NCBI GenBank assembly: GCA_009885415.1
Contig: VFKU01000481.1
Coordinates: 1 to 7,035, forward strand
Reading direction: 5' to 3'
DNA length: 7,035 nucleotides
From: Rhodothermota bacterium
Lineage (GTDB): Bacteria > Hydrogenedentota > Hydrogenedentia > Hydrogenedentales > GCA-2746185
Part shown: in pieces, positions 1 to 5,952 of the stretch
Numbering within the stretch: position 1 is the first letter of the stretch
Layout of the letters: the number at the start of each line of letters is the position of its first letter
Position numbers and translations under genes: made by a program
Notes under the pieces: generated by a model
What the model was told of the DNA's origin: nothing
What the model saw: only the letters and a program-made list of their open reading frames with translations
Databases searched by the model: none

Positions 1-1
1 C

Positions 2-226
2 GGTTTTCTCGGATTCAAGGGGAGGCCGGTCGAGTGCAAGTCCGAATATCTGAAGGTGGAGCATCTGAAGGCGCCCGTTGAGCAGACCTTGAACGAGGCC
101 CTTGATCTTTTGGATCGCATGGAAGACATCACGACCGGCGTGCTGATGTCGCCGAACCCCGAATATTTTCCGGTGTCGATCGAACGCTTGATCGCCGCTG
201 TGCTCGAAGACGAATTCCGCGTGTAG
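2..226 (+). CDS. C-terminal end of an unrecognised protein (5' truncated by window)
   Basis: An open frame enters from the left edge and ends at the TAG at 224-226, giving the last 74 residues of a protein. The fragment starts GFLGFKGRPVECK and ends AAVLEDEFRV. It is acidic towards the end and contains a probable amphipathic helix around VEQTLNEALDLLDRMEDI. It has no membrane segment and a single cysteine. I recognise no family in it. The stop codon lies in the ribosome-binding site of the next gene (TAGGAGG), 8 nt before that start, so the two are probably cotranscribed. Codon use is like that of the neighbours, which supports a real gene. Function cannot be assigned from this fragment. Confidence 0.7.
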   Translation, partial: GFLGFKGRPVECKSEYLKVEHLKAPVEQTLNEALDLLDRMEDITTGVLMSPNPEYFPVSIERLIAAVLEDEFRV

Positions 227-234
227 GAGGCGAT

Positions 235-504
235 ATGAAAAGCGCTTATGAAATCGCGATGGAAAAAATGAAGGCCGCGTCCGGCCCGCAGAAAAAGCTG
301 ACCGAGGCGCAAAAAAAGCGCGTTGCGGAGATCGAAAAGAAATACGCGGCACGCGCGGCCGAGACGCGCCTGTCCTTCGACGCGCGAATCATGGCGGCGC
401 CACTGGAGGAACGCGAAAAAATACAGGCGGATATGGTAAGCGACATCGCCCGCCTCGAAGAAAAGCGCGAAGCCGACAAAGACAAGGTCTGGAAGGAAGC
501 CTGA
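235..504 (+). CDS. small charged coiled-coil protein, function unknown
   Basis: The gene encodes 89 residues, mostly Lys, Glu, Ala, Arg and Asp, with heptad-like spacing across residues 20-85. It is very probably one long helix or helical hairpin. There is no signal peptide, membrane segment, cysteine or catalytic motif, so a cytoplasmic structural or adaptor role is likely. The start is well supported: AGGAGG at 225-230 lies 4 nt upstream of the ATG and overlaps the previous stop. The opening, MKSAYEIAMEKMK followed by a KKLTEAQKKR stretch, resembles small hypothetical proteins that I recall from Planctomycetota, Verrucomicrobiota and Hydrogenedentota genomes; this is memory, not a search result. 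The next gene starts 4 nt after the stop, which argues for an operon. Confidence 0.8.
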   Translation: MKSAYEIAMEKMKAASGPQKKLTEAQKKRVAEIEKKYAARAAETRLSFDARIMAAPLEEREKIQADMVSDIARLEEKREADKDKVWKEA

Positions 505-508
505 GCCG

Positions 509-1894
509 ATGGGCCTCGCCTGGCTCGATCGCAAGCACGCCCGGCGCGGCTGGATCGCTCTCTTCGCCGGCGCAGGATTGCTTGCGCTCGCGATCGGCCT
601 CGACTTTGATTATTTCGCGCGAGACGGCCAGGCGCTAGTCCTGTCCGAGCGCGAATGGACGCTAAGCTCGGGCGATTTTCCAGGCACTTGGTCGAGCATC
701 GAGCAATCGGCAGCTTTCGCGCGCGCGGCGGAAAAGGCGCCGGAAGTGCCTGCGCGTATCGAGGCCTGGATGCGCCAGACGACGGGCCTGCGATGGACCC
801 CGCTGCGCTGGAACCTGTGGTTCGGCCCGGTGCTCTTCGTCTCGGGCGCGGACGGCGCCGCGGTGGCGAGTGTGCGCGCGAAGTTTCTCGCGCGCGCCGG
901 ATTTGCGCTGGCGCGCGCCACGGGGCTGGTGGACACGCGTGACGGTATCTCGCAGGTTTCCGGTGTCCATATCGCGCGAGCGGGCCGATTTTTTCTGATC
1001 GGGACCTCCGCGGAAATTGTGTCGAGGCTGCGATCTTCCGGCGAGCGTTGGTCGTCGCTGGGCGGGACGGGCATCATGTATGACACACGCGCGGAACTGG
1101 TCCGTGCCTTCAATATAAACGCAGACAACGAGATCCAACTGTCGATCGTGTGGGGTGGGATCGAACACCGTACACCGGCGCGCGCCGAGTATTTCGCGAT
1201 CGAATGGCCGGAAGCGCCGATCCTCAGCGCGGTGACGCGCGGCGTGGATTTTCATTCGATCGCCTCCACCGACCGCTGGCCGGAATTTCCGGGACGGAGC
1301 GAGGTCGAGCGGGCGTGGAGCGATTTCGAGGCGCTGCTCCCCGAAGGCTGGCGCGCGGGCGCGGACACGACGCAATTCGCCCTCTTCGACGTGGACAGCT
1401 CCGAGACTATTCCCGTCGTCGACGCCGCCGTGTTTTCGCGGAGCGAGAGTCCCCTGCTCGAGCTCAAGCCGCCCGCAGGCGCAATCCCCTACGAGTGGTC
1501 GGGCAACGCCGGGTGGATGACGCCGTGGCTGGGCGAGGGCGCGCAGCTTTTCGTGGTTGCGAATGAACGCTCGCGCGTCTTCGCAAATCAGGAAGCGACC
1601 ATGGCGAAGGTAATGGCGCGCGAACGCGCCGGGCGCATCACCTCGGACGACGCGAGGATCGACATAGACGCCGCGCGGCTCGCCGCAGTCCTCTCCGATC
1701 TAGCGCGAAAAGCGGCCCGCGAAGAATTGTGGCCCGAACGGAACGAAGCGGATGTCGAGCGCGACGTGGTCCCCTGGCTGAATGCCTTCGGCGCGCTCGG
1801 CGAGATCGCGTTCGTGGGCAAATATGAAGGCGAGGGCATCACCCTTCGCGGCGGCACGCACGCGCCGGCGAAGGCGGCGGAGGATCTCCGGTGA
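509..1894 (+). CDS. membrane-anchored protein of unknown function (461 aa)
   Basis: This protein of 461 residues has a basic N-terminus (DRKHARRGW) followed by one hydrophobic segment at about residues 15-31. It is therefore either anchored in the inner membrane with the bulk outside, or carries an uncleaved signal. I see no lipobox and no cysteine anywhere. The remaining ~430 residues look like a soluble mixed alpha/beta domain, with strand-like stretches (LWFGPVLFVSG at 103-113; FFLIGTS at 161-167; QLFVVANE at 346-353). There is a helical, charged region at 360-425. I do not recognise the family. The overall style (start-up helix, then repeated strand and helix units) vaguely recalls DUF3352-like proteins, but I would not assign it. 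A purine-rich AAGGAAG at 493-499 serves as ribosome-binding site. Its stop overlaps the next start (GTGA), so the two are translationally coupled. Confidence 0.8.
   Translation: MGLAWLDRKHARRGWIALFAGAGLLALAIGLDFDYFARDGQALVLSEREWTLSSGDFPGTWSSIEQSAAFARAAEKAPEVPARIEAWMRQTTGLRWTPLRWNLWFGPVLFVSGADGAAVASVRAKFLARAGFALARATGLVDTRDGISQVSGVHIARAGRFFLIGTSAEIVSRLRSSGERWSSLGGTGIMYDTRAELVRAFNINADNEIQLSIVWGGIEHRTPARAEYFAIEWPEAPILSAVTRGVDFHSIASTDRWPEFPGRSEVERAWSDFEALLPEGWRAGADTTQFALFDVDSSETIPVVDAAVFSRSESPLLELKPPAGAIPYEWSGNAGWMTPWLGEGAQLFVVANERSRVFANQEATMAKVMARERAGRITSDDARIDIDAARLAAVLSDLARKAAREELWPERNEADVERDVVPWLNAFGALGEIAFVGKYEGEGITLRGGTHAPAKAAEDLR
1879..1883 (+). promoter_or_regulatory. ribosome-binding site for the GTG start at 1891
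   Basis: GGAGG lies 7 nt before a GTG codon inside the end of the upstream gene. Together with the signal peptide that begins at this GTG, it fixes the start of the 645-aa protein there. The next in-frame Met, at residue 58, would remove the export signal. Confidence 0.65.
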
Positions 1895-3828
1895 TCGGCG
1901 CGGCGCTTGCCCTGGCGATTTCGATCGCGTTGGCGCAGGACGAAGCGCCGGCCGCACCGCCGGTGACGGCGGTCTCCGGGCGCGGCGCGTTGACGGCCGG
2001 TCTCGACAGCAACGGCGTGTTGAGCGTCCTGCGCTTTCCGGGCCCCGGCGGTCCCGATCAGATGCGTCAGGCGGGCGGCGGCGAGGCCGCTGCACCGGGC
2101 GCGGTCGGCGGCGGTCGATGGGGAATCGAGAGCGGCGGCCGGTGGTACTGGTTCGGCGATCCCCGCGCAAGCACTCGCCAAGGTTACGCCTCGCCGGGGA
2201 GCGGGGTGATCGAAACGACTATGGAATGGCCCGACGCCAGATTGACGGTGCGCCAGCGGGCCGGCGTCTTGCCCGGCCACGAGGCCTTCGTCAGCGCGAT
2301 AGAAATCTCGGGGGCCGGGAGTGCGCCGCGCGTGATCTGGGTGGCCGACTTCGCTCCGGTGACCCGGCAGATTCCGGAGCTGCCAATCCGGGACGGCGCA
2401 TTGGACGCGCTGAACGGTTTCGCGGCCTTCGCCAATCGCGCGGCGGGGCGCGTGTGGAGTTTCCGTCCGCAGAATCCCGGCAAGGCCGAGTGGACGCGTG
2501 CGCGCGGTCTCGTGGCCGGCGACGCTGCGCTCGAGGCGTGGACGGATTTCGCGGACGGCGCGTGGATTGGGGTGGCGTCGAGCGCGCCGGTGATCAATCT
2601 CGTGGTCGCGTCCACCCCACGCGAATTGATGGGCGCGCTGGAGAGCCGTGCGACGCTCCTCTCGGCGTCCGTCGGTCCTTCGAACGTCGGGATCGAGCCG
2701 GCGCCGGTGGCGCAGGGCGGCGGGTATCGCGCGTGGATCGCGGTGAGCGTGGGGGCGAACCTCGTGTCGGGCGCGAAGGCGCTCGACGACGCGGCGATCG
2801 CGGCCGGCGGATTTTTTGACGCTGCGCCGGAGACCGCCGTGCTTCCCGCGGAGATCGCGTCGCTCGATCCGAAATTCCTGCCGAGCGCGACCCGCCACTG
2901 GATCACGCTACGCGCGTTGCACGATGCGCAGACGGGTCTAACGGTGCGCGATGTGTCTGCGGTGCCGCCGCTCGCGCGCGACTGGCCGCGCGAAGGCGCG
3001 CTCGCCGCCTGGGCCCTCTTCGAGATCGGAGAGCGTGACGCCGCGGAGCGATCCCTGGAGGCGTACTTCGGGAAAATCCGGAGTGTTGATCGTCCCCGGC
3101 GTCCGCTCGGCAGTATGCCGGAGAGTTTGTACACCGACGGCGATCCGGCCTCCCCGCATTTCATCGTGGACGACCGCGGTCCCGCGCGCGTGCTGTGGGT
3201 GGCTGATCGGATGCTGCGGGATCGTCCCGAGGCCGAGCGCACGGCGTGGGTGCGGAAGCATTGGAAGGGAATCGAGGCGACCGCGGAGTTTCTGAGTACC
3301 TGGTCCGACGCCCGCTACGGCGCGCCATTGTATGCGGTCGATCCTGTGGGTCTGGCCGACGCGGAAACGCAGGACCGGCTATTCGCGGTCCATGCCGGCA
3401 TGGCTGCGGCCCTGCGCCTGGGGGATTATGCAGGGGGCATCGCCCCCGAGACCTGGCGCGTGCGGCACGCGCAACTTCGAGATATGGCAGAGCGGGTGCT
3501 GATCACTCCCGAAAAATGGATTGCAGGCGACGCCTTGGTTCTCGAATTCGAAGGGCTTTCCGAGGACGCACTCGTCCAGGCGCACGAGTTGACGCTGCGC
3601 CGGCTCGAGAACCCGATCGCTTTGGGCGACCGCGCACTCGCCAGCCTGTTGTTGGAGTCGGGACTACTTCACGAACACGCGCCAGACCGGGCCGCGCTCC
3701 CCTCGCTGGGAACGATCGAGGCAGTTCTTGATCGCATTGCGACGACCTCCGCCGCGGGATCGATCGGTCCCGATGCGCGCGTGTCGTCTCAGGTACTTCT
3801 AGCGATTCTCGCGCTGCGACGGCCCTAA
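1891..3828 (+). CDS. exported GH15-like six-hairpin protein, possibly non-catalytic
   Basis: The product is 645 residues. Residues 1-16 form a short signal peptide (MIGAALALAISIALAQ) with probable cleavage before DEAPA, so the protein is exported. Residues ~25-315 look like a beta-rich domain, opening with an NGVLSVLRFPGPG stretch as at the start of bacterial glucoamylase N-terminal domains. From ~325 to the end it is helical, like an (alpha/alpha)6 toroid. The stretch RDWPREGALAAWALFEIG (363-380) closely resembles the GH15 signature around WPRDG. Two features are odd. The Asp of WPRD is Glu here, and the usual Trp-Glu acid motif is not seen at the equivalent later helix, where GAPLYAVDPVG (477-487) stands instead. 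It may therefore be a binding or scaffold relative or have different chemistry. The GTG start overlaps the upstream stop by 4 nt. The fold assignment is inference from motif resemblance; the substrate is unknown. Confidence 0.65.
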   Translation: MIGAALALAISIALAQDEAPAAPPVTAVSGRGALTAGLDSNGVLSVLRFPGPGGPDQMRQAGGGEAAAPGAVGGGRWGIESGGRWYWFGDPRASTRQGYASPGSGVIETTMEWPDARLTVRQRAGVLPGHEAFVSAIEISGAGSAPRVIWVADFAPVTRQIPELPIRDGALDALNGFAAFANRAAGRVWSFRPQNPGKAEWTRARGLVAGDAALEAWTDFADGAWIGVASSAPVINLVVASTPRELMGALESRATLLSASVGPSNVGIEPAPVAQGGGYRAWIAVSVGANLVSGAKALDDAAIAAGGFFDAAPETAVLPAEIASLDPKFLPSATRHWITLRALHDAQTGLTVRDVSAVPPLARDWPREGALAAWALFEIGERDAAERSLEAYFGKIRSVDRPRRPLGSMPESLYTDGDPASPHFIVDDRGPARVLWVADRMLRDRPEAERTAWVRKHWKGIEATAEFLSTWSDARYGAPLYAVDPVGLADAETQDRLFAVHAGMAAALRLGDYAGGIAPETWRVRHAQLRDMAERVLITPEKWIAGDALVLEFEGLSEDALVQAHELTLRRLENPIALGDRALASLLLESGLLHEHAPDRAALPSLGTIEAVLDRIATTSAAGSIGPDARVSSQVLLAILALRRP

Positions 3829-3834
3829 ATATTC

Positions 3835-4275
3835 TCAGGATCGCCGCGAGTCATTTTTCAGGAGCGCGGCCAAATCGCTCCGGTTCGACGCCACCGCGGC
3901 CAGCGTGTATTCGTCCAAGGCATCCATGAAAGCTTTGTTCGCCTTCCCCAGCGCCGAGCGCAAGCGACAGACCGGGCTGATGGGGCATTTGGAGCTTCCT
4001 CCGAAACACTCGACCAAATCCATGTTCGGTTCCATGTCGCGCACGATATCGCCCACGCGGATTTTCGCCGCCGGCCGGGCCAGGGTCAGGCCGCCGGAGC
4101 GCCCTTTGACGGTGAGGATATAGCCGGACTTCCCGAGATTGTGCGCCACTTTCACCAGGTGGTTGCGCGAAATCCCATAGGCCTCGGCGATTTCCCCCAC
4201 GGTGCCGCCTTCGGGGTGGGTCGCCAGATAAATGAGGGTGCGCAAGGCGTAGTCGGTGTACATCGTCAGGTGCAT
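3835..4275 (-). CDS. nsrR: NsrR-type Rrf2 family nitric oxide-sensing repressor
   Basis: This 146-residue winged-helix protein opens with the Rrf2 hallmark MHLTMYTDYALRTLIYLA. Its recognition helix is at about 36-47 (SRNHLVKVAHNL) and the wing at 58-67 (GRSGGLTLAR). An IRVGDIVRDMEP segment leads to Cys90, Cys97 and Cys103, in the order VEC, KCPISPVC, RLRSAL. These three cysteines plus Asp8 match the cluster ligands known for Streptomyces NsrR ([4Fe-4S], Asp8 and three Cys). NsrR represses NO-detoxification genes and is inactivated when NO attacks its cluster. I chose the start at 4275 because the family begins this way and GGGAG lies 8 nt upstream. A longer frame from 4431 would run through the promoter and operator. 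The gene diverges from the globin/reductase pair and shares the intergenic palindrome, so autoregulation is likely. IscR is less likely: its partners are absent and the NsrR-type segment before the cysteines fits better. Confidence 0.9.
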   Translation of the reverse strand: MHLTMYTDYALRTLIYLATHPEGGTVGEIAEAYGISRNHLVKVAHNLGKSGYILTVKGRSGGLTLARPAAKIRVGDIVRDMEPNMDLVECFGGSSKCPISPVCRLRSALGKANKAFMDALDEYTLAAVASNRSDLAALLKNDSRRS

Positions 4276-4283
4276 GATTCGCG

Positions 4284-4288
4284 CTCCC
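4284..4288 (-). promoter_or_regulatory. ribosome-binding site of nsrR
   Basis: Read on the minus strand this is GGGAG, 8 nt before the ATG at 4275. It supports the short start (146 residues) over the longer open frame that begins at 4431. Confidence 0.6.
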
Positions 4289-4320
4289 AGCCAACGCCAT
4301 TCTGCGGTTTTCCCATGCGA

Positions 4321-4349
4321 TTGACAAACCAGAACACTTAATATATATT
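4321..4349 (+). promoter_or_regulatory. sigma70-type promoter of the globin-reductase operon
   Basis: A perfect -35 box TTGACA (4321-4326) is followed after exactly 17 nt by TATATT (4344-4349), five of six matches to the -10 consensus. Transcription would start near 4356, giving a leader of about 65 nt to the ATG at 4421. The -10 box and the predicted start point lie inside the 35-bp palindrome, which fits repression by steric exclusion of RNA polymerase. The boxes are unusually good for such a GC-rich sequence. I found no comparably clear promoter for nsrR on the other strand, although the same AT-rich island offers several TATA-like hexamers. Confidence 0.75.
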
Positions 4350-4368
4350 TTATATACATATTAAGTGT
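4334..4368. promoter_or_regulatory. 35-bp palindromic operator, probable NsrR binding site
   Basis: The outer arms ACACTTAATAT (4334-4344) and ATATTAAGTGT (4358-4368) are a perfect 11-bp inverted repeat. The 13 nt between them continue the dyad with only two mismatched pairs about a centre at 4351. The core at 4340-4362 reads AATATATATTT, T, ATATACATATT. This fits the known 11-1-11 NsrR pattern (AANATGCATTT half-sites) at about 9 of 11 positions per side. The site lies between nsrR and the globin gene, overlaps the -10 box of the globin promoter, and is an AT-rich island in GC-rich DNA. The inferred role is repression of the globin-reductase operon, and perhaps of nsrR itself, until NO is present. 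Confidence 0.8.
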
Positions 4369-4406
4369 CGGCGCATTCGGCGTCGGCCCAGTGCCCAACA
4401 GTACTC

Positions 4407-4411
4407 GGAGG
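4407..4411 (+). promoter_or_regulatory. ribosome-binding site of the globin gene
   Basis: GGAGG, followed by more G, lies 9 nt before the ATG at 4421. It selects the MSSIYEHIGG start, which is the usual N-terminus of truncated globins, over an in-frame ATG at 4391 that lacks such a site. Confidence 0.7.
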
Positions 4412-4420
4412 GGGTCAGCA

Positions 4421-4786
4421 ATGAGCAGCATTTACGAACACATTGGGGGAGCACCCGCGATGGACGCGGCGGTGGATCTTTTCTACCGGCACGTCCTGAG
4501 TGACGAGCGGATTTGTCACTGGTTTGATGACGTCGATATGGCCCGTCAGGCCGCCAAGCAGAAAGCGTTTCTGACCATGGCCTTCGGCGGTCCGAACAAT
4601 TACACGGGCAAGGACATGCGCGTGGGCCACGCGCACCTCGTCGCCCGCGGGTTGAATGACAGCCATTTCAACGCGGTCGCCGAGAACCTCAAGAAGACGA
4701 TGGAAGAATTGAAGGTGCCCGCCAACCTGATCTCCGAGGCTTTGGCTGTCGCCGAGTCGACGCGAAACGACGTTCTCGGTCGCTAA
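4421..4786 (+). CDS. glbN: group I truncated hemoglobin, probable NO dioxygenase
   Basis: This 121-residue 2/2 globin has the typical truncated length. Aligned by eye with Mycobacterium tuberculosis trHbN, the B10 tyrosine is Tyr22 (in LFYRHVL), E7 is Gln43, E11 is Gln47, and the proximal heme ligand is His70 (in MRVGHAHL). The GGPNNYTGKDM stretch is the characteristic E-F region of group I. Tyr B10 with Gln at E7/E11 is the polar distal pocket that holds bound O2 and, in trHbN, supports oxidation of NO to nitrate. Relative to trHbN it carries about three extra residues just after the proximal His (AHLVARGL), as I recall from a proteobacterial-type branch. It is cytoplasmic. The gene lies under the NO-controlled promoter, 2 nt ahead of a reductase gene, so the predicted job is NO detoxification with that reductase restoring ferrous heme. 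Simple O2 or NO sensing is less likely. Confidence 0.9.
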   Translation: MSSIYEHIGGAPAMDAAVDLFYRHVLSDERICHWFDDVDMARQAAKQKAFLTMAFGGPNNYTGKDMRVGHAHLVARGLNDSHFNAVAENLKKTMEELKVPANLISEALAVAESTRNDVLGR

Positions 4787-4788
4787 AA

Positions 4789-5778
4789 ATGCCGGAGATA
4801 CGCCTCGGGGACTCGCTCTACTCCTGCGGCAACGGTGAGACGGTCTTGGAATGCCTGGAGCGGCACGGCGTGGCCATCCCCTCGTCGTGCCGCTCGGGCG
4901 TTTGTCAGACGTGTTTGATGCGGGCCCTGTCCGGCGACCCCGGGTCGCTGGCCAAGCAAGGACTCCGGGAGACCTTGCAGGCGCAGAACTATTTTATGTC
5001 CTGCGTGTGCCGTCCAGCGGAAAACTTGGGCGTCGCGCTGCCCGATCAGGCCGGACTTCGCACGCGGGGCCGGATCGTCGAGAAGACCTTCCTCAACGAG
5101 CGGATCGTGCGGCTGCGCTACGCGATGGACACGCCCGTCGACTATCGGGCCGGCCAGTTCATGAATCTGATCGGCCCCCTAGGAGACGTCCGCAGCTATT
5201 CGCTGGTGAGTGTGCCCGGCGTCGATGAATTTCTGGAGTTTCACATTCTACTGCTCCCGGGCGGTCGGGTCAGCGGCTGGGCCTATACGCAGGCGGCGGT
5301 CGGCGACGAATCCGAAATGCTCGGGCCGCACGGTGCCTGCTTTTATGTGGGCGGCCGGCCTGAGCAGCCGATGCTACTCGCCGGCACCGGTACGGGACTC
5401 GCGCCGTTGTATGGAATCGTTCGGGACGCGCTCTCGCAAGGACACACGGGGCCGATTCACCTATATCACGGCGCGCTGAAAGCGTCGGCCCTTTATCTGG
5501 TCGACGAGCTTCGCGCGATGGCCGCGACCCACCCGAACTTCAACTACGTCCCCTGCGTCTTTCACCCGGAGGGCGCGGCGGAAGGGATGCAGATTGGCGA
5601 TATCAAGCGGATCGTGCTCGATCGCGAAGGCGGCGTGGCCGGTTGGCGCGTGTTCCTCTGCGGGGATCCTGAACTGGTACGGGAACTCCAGCGGGCATGT
5701 TTCAAAGCGGGTGCGGGTCTCAGAGACATTCTCGCCGACTCCTTTCTGCCAAACCGATCGCCCTCCAAGCCGGCGTAG
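4789..5778 (+). CDS. [2Fe-2S]/FAD/NAD(P)H oxidoreductase, probable globin reductase
   Basis: The protein has 329 residues in three domains. Residues 1-88 are a plant-type ferredoxin domain with Cys34, Cys39, Cys42 and Cys72 (C-X4-C-X2-C-X29-C). Residues ~92-190 form a ferredoxin-reductase-type FAD domain with the RSYSL flavin motif at 135-139 and GRVSGW at 159-164. Residues ~193-320 form the NAD(P)H domain with LAGTGTGLAPL (197-207) and CGDPELV (291-297). This order is that of the reductases of ring-hydroxylating and methane/phenol monooxygenase systems (BenC, DmpP, MmoC) and of AscD. No oxygenase is nearby. Instead the start follows the globin stop by 2 nt, without an obvious ribosome-binding site, so translation is probably coupled. 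I infer that it passes NAD(P)H electrons via FAD and [2Fe-2S] to the globin heme, doing what the fused reductase half of Hmp does. The electron acceptor is not proven by sequence. Confidence 0.88.
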   Translation: MPEIRLGDSLYSCGNGETVLECLERHGVAIPSSCRSGVCQTCLMRALSGDPGSLAKQGLRETLQAQNYFMSCVCRPAENLGVALPDQAGLRTRGRIVEKTFLNERIVRLRYAMDTPVDYRAGQFMNLIGPLGDVRSYSLVSVPGVDEFLEFHILLLPGGRVSGWAYTQAAVGDESEMLGPHGACFYVGGRPEQPMLLAGTGTGLAPLYGIVRDALSQGHTGPIHLYHGALKASALYLVDELRAMAATHPNFNYVPCVFHPEGAAEGMQIGDIKRIVLDREGGVAGWRVFLCGDPELVRELQRACFKAGAGLRDILADSFLPNRSPSKPA

Positions 5779-5952
5779 AACTGCCGAGAAGAGTCGATAT
5801 TTTTCGATGGTCAAAGGGGGATTTCGGGGCGGTTTGCGTTGTTTCTGGAGTGTTTCGAGCCGCACCTGAAGCCTCGATTTCGCTGCGCGCCTCAAATGCG
5901 GCGGGGCGACCAAATTTAAACCTAGAAATCCCAGTGCCTTACAGGGTATGCT
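5779..5952. other. 174-nt intergenic gap, no clear signal
   Basis: I see no convincing intrinsic terminator. The best candidates are a 5-bp TCGAG/CTCGA stem around 5853-5877 and the sequence near 5794-5808, neither of which forms a strong stem with a U-tract. A short AT-rich patch at 5911-5929 and TATGCT at 5947-5952 could belong to a promoter for the next gene, but no matching -35 box is visible. No small gene is supported here. Confidence 0.4.

Noticed and set aside
1782..2819. 345-residue open frame on the plus strand
   Set aside because: It overlaps the 461-aa and 645-aa genes in another frame, and its product is mostly Arg and Gly with low-complexity composition. It is a frame shadow.
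1588..2898. 436-residue open frame on the minus strand
   Set aside because: It lies antisense to two well-supported genes, is extremely rich in Arg, Pro and Ala with no recognisable domain, and has no ribosome-binding site. It is a typical shadow frame in GC-rich DNA.
2184..3242. 352-residue open frame on the minus strand
   Set aside because: It is antisense to the GH15-like gene, with no domain and Ser/Arg/Pro-rich composition. The plus-strand frame has a signal peptide and family motifs.
3835..4275. Assignment as IscR
   Set aside because: There are no isc or suf genes nearby. The linked genes handle NO, and the operator fits the NsrR pattern.
4391..4420. Start of the globin at 4391 (10 extra residues)
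   Set aside because: There is no good ribosome-binding site before it, whereas GGAGG precedes 4421 and the family starts at MSSIYEHIGG.
4276..4431. N-terminal extension of nsrR by 52 residues
   Set aside because: The extension would translate through the promoter and operator. It lacks family similarity, and the MHLTMYTDYALR start has its own ribosome-binding site.
5794..5877. Possible terminator after the reductase gene
   Set aside because: Only about 5-bp stems can be drawn, without a downstream run of T, so I do not call a terminator.
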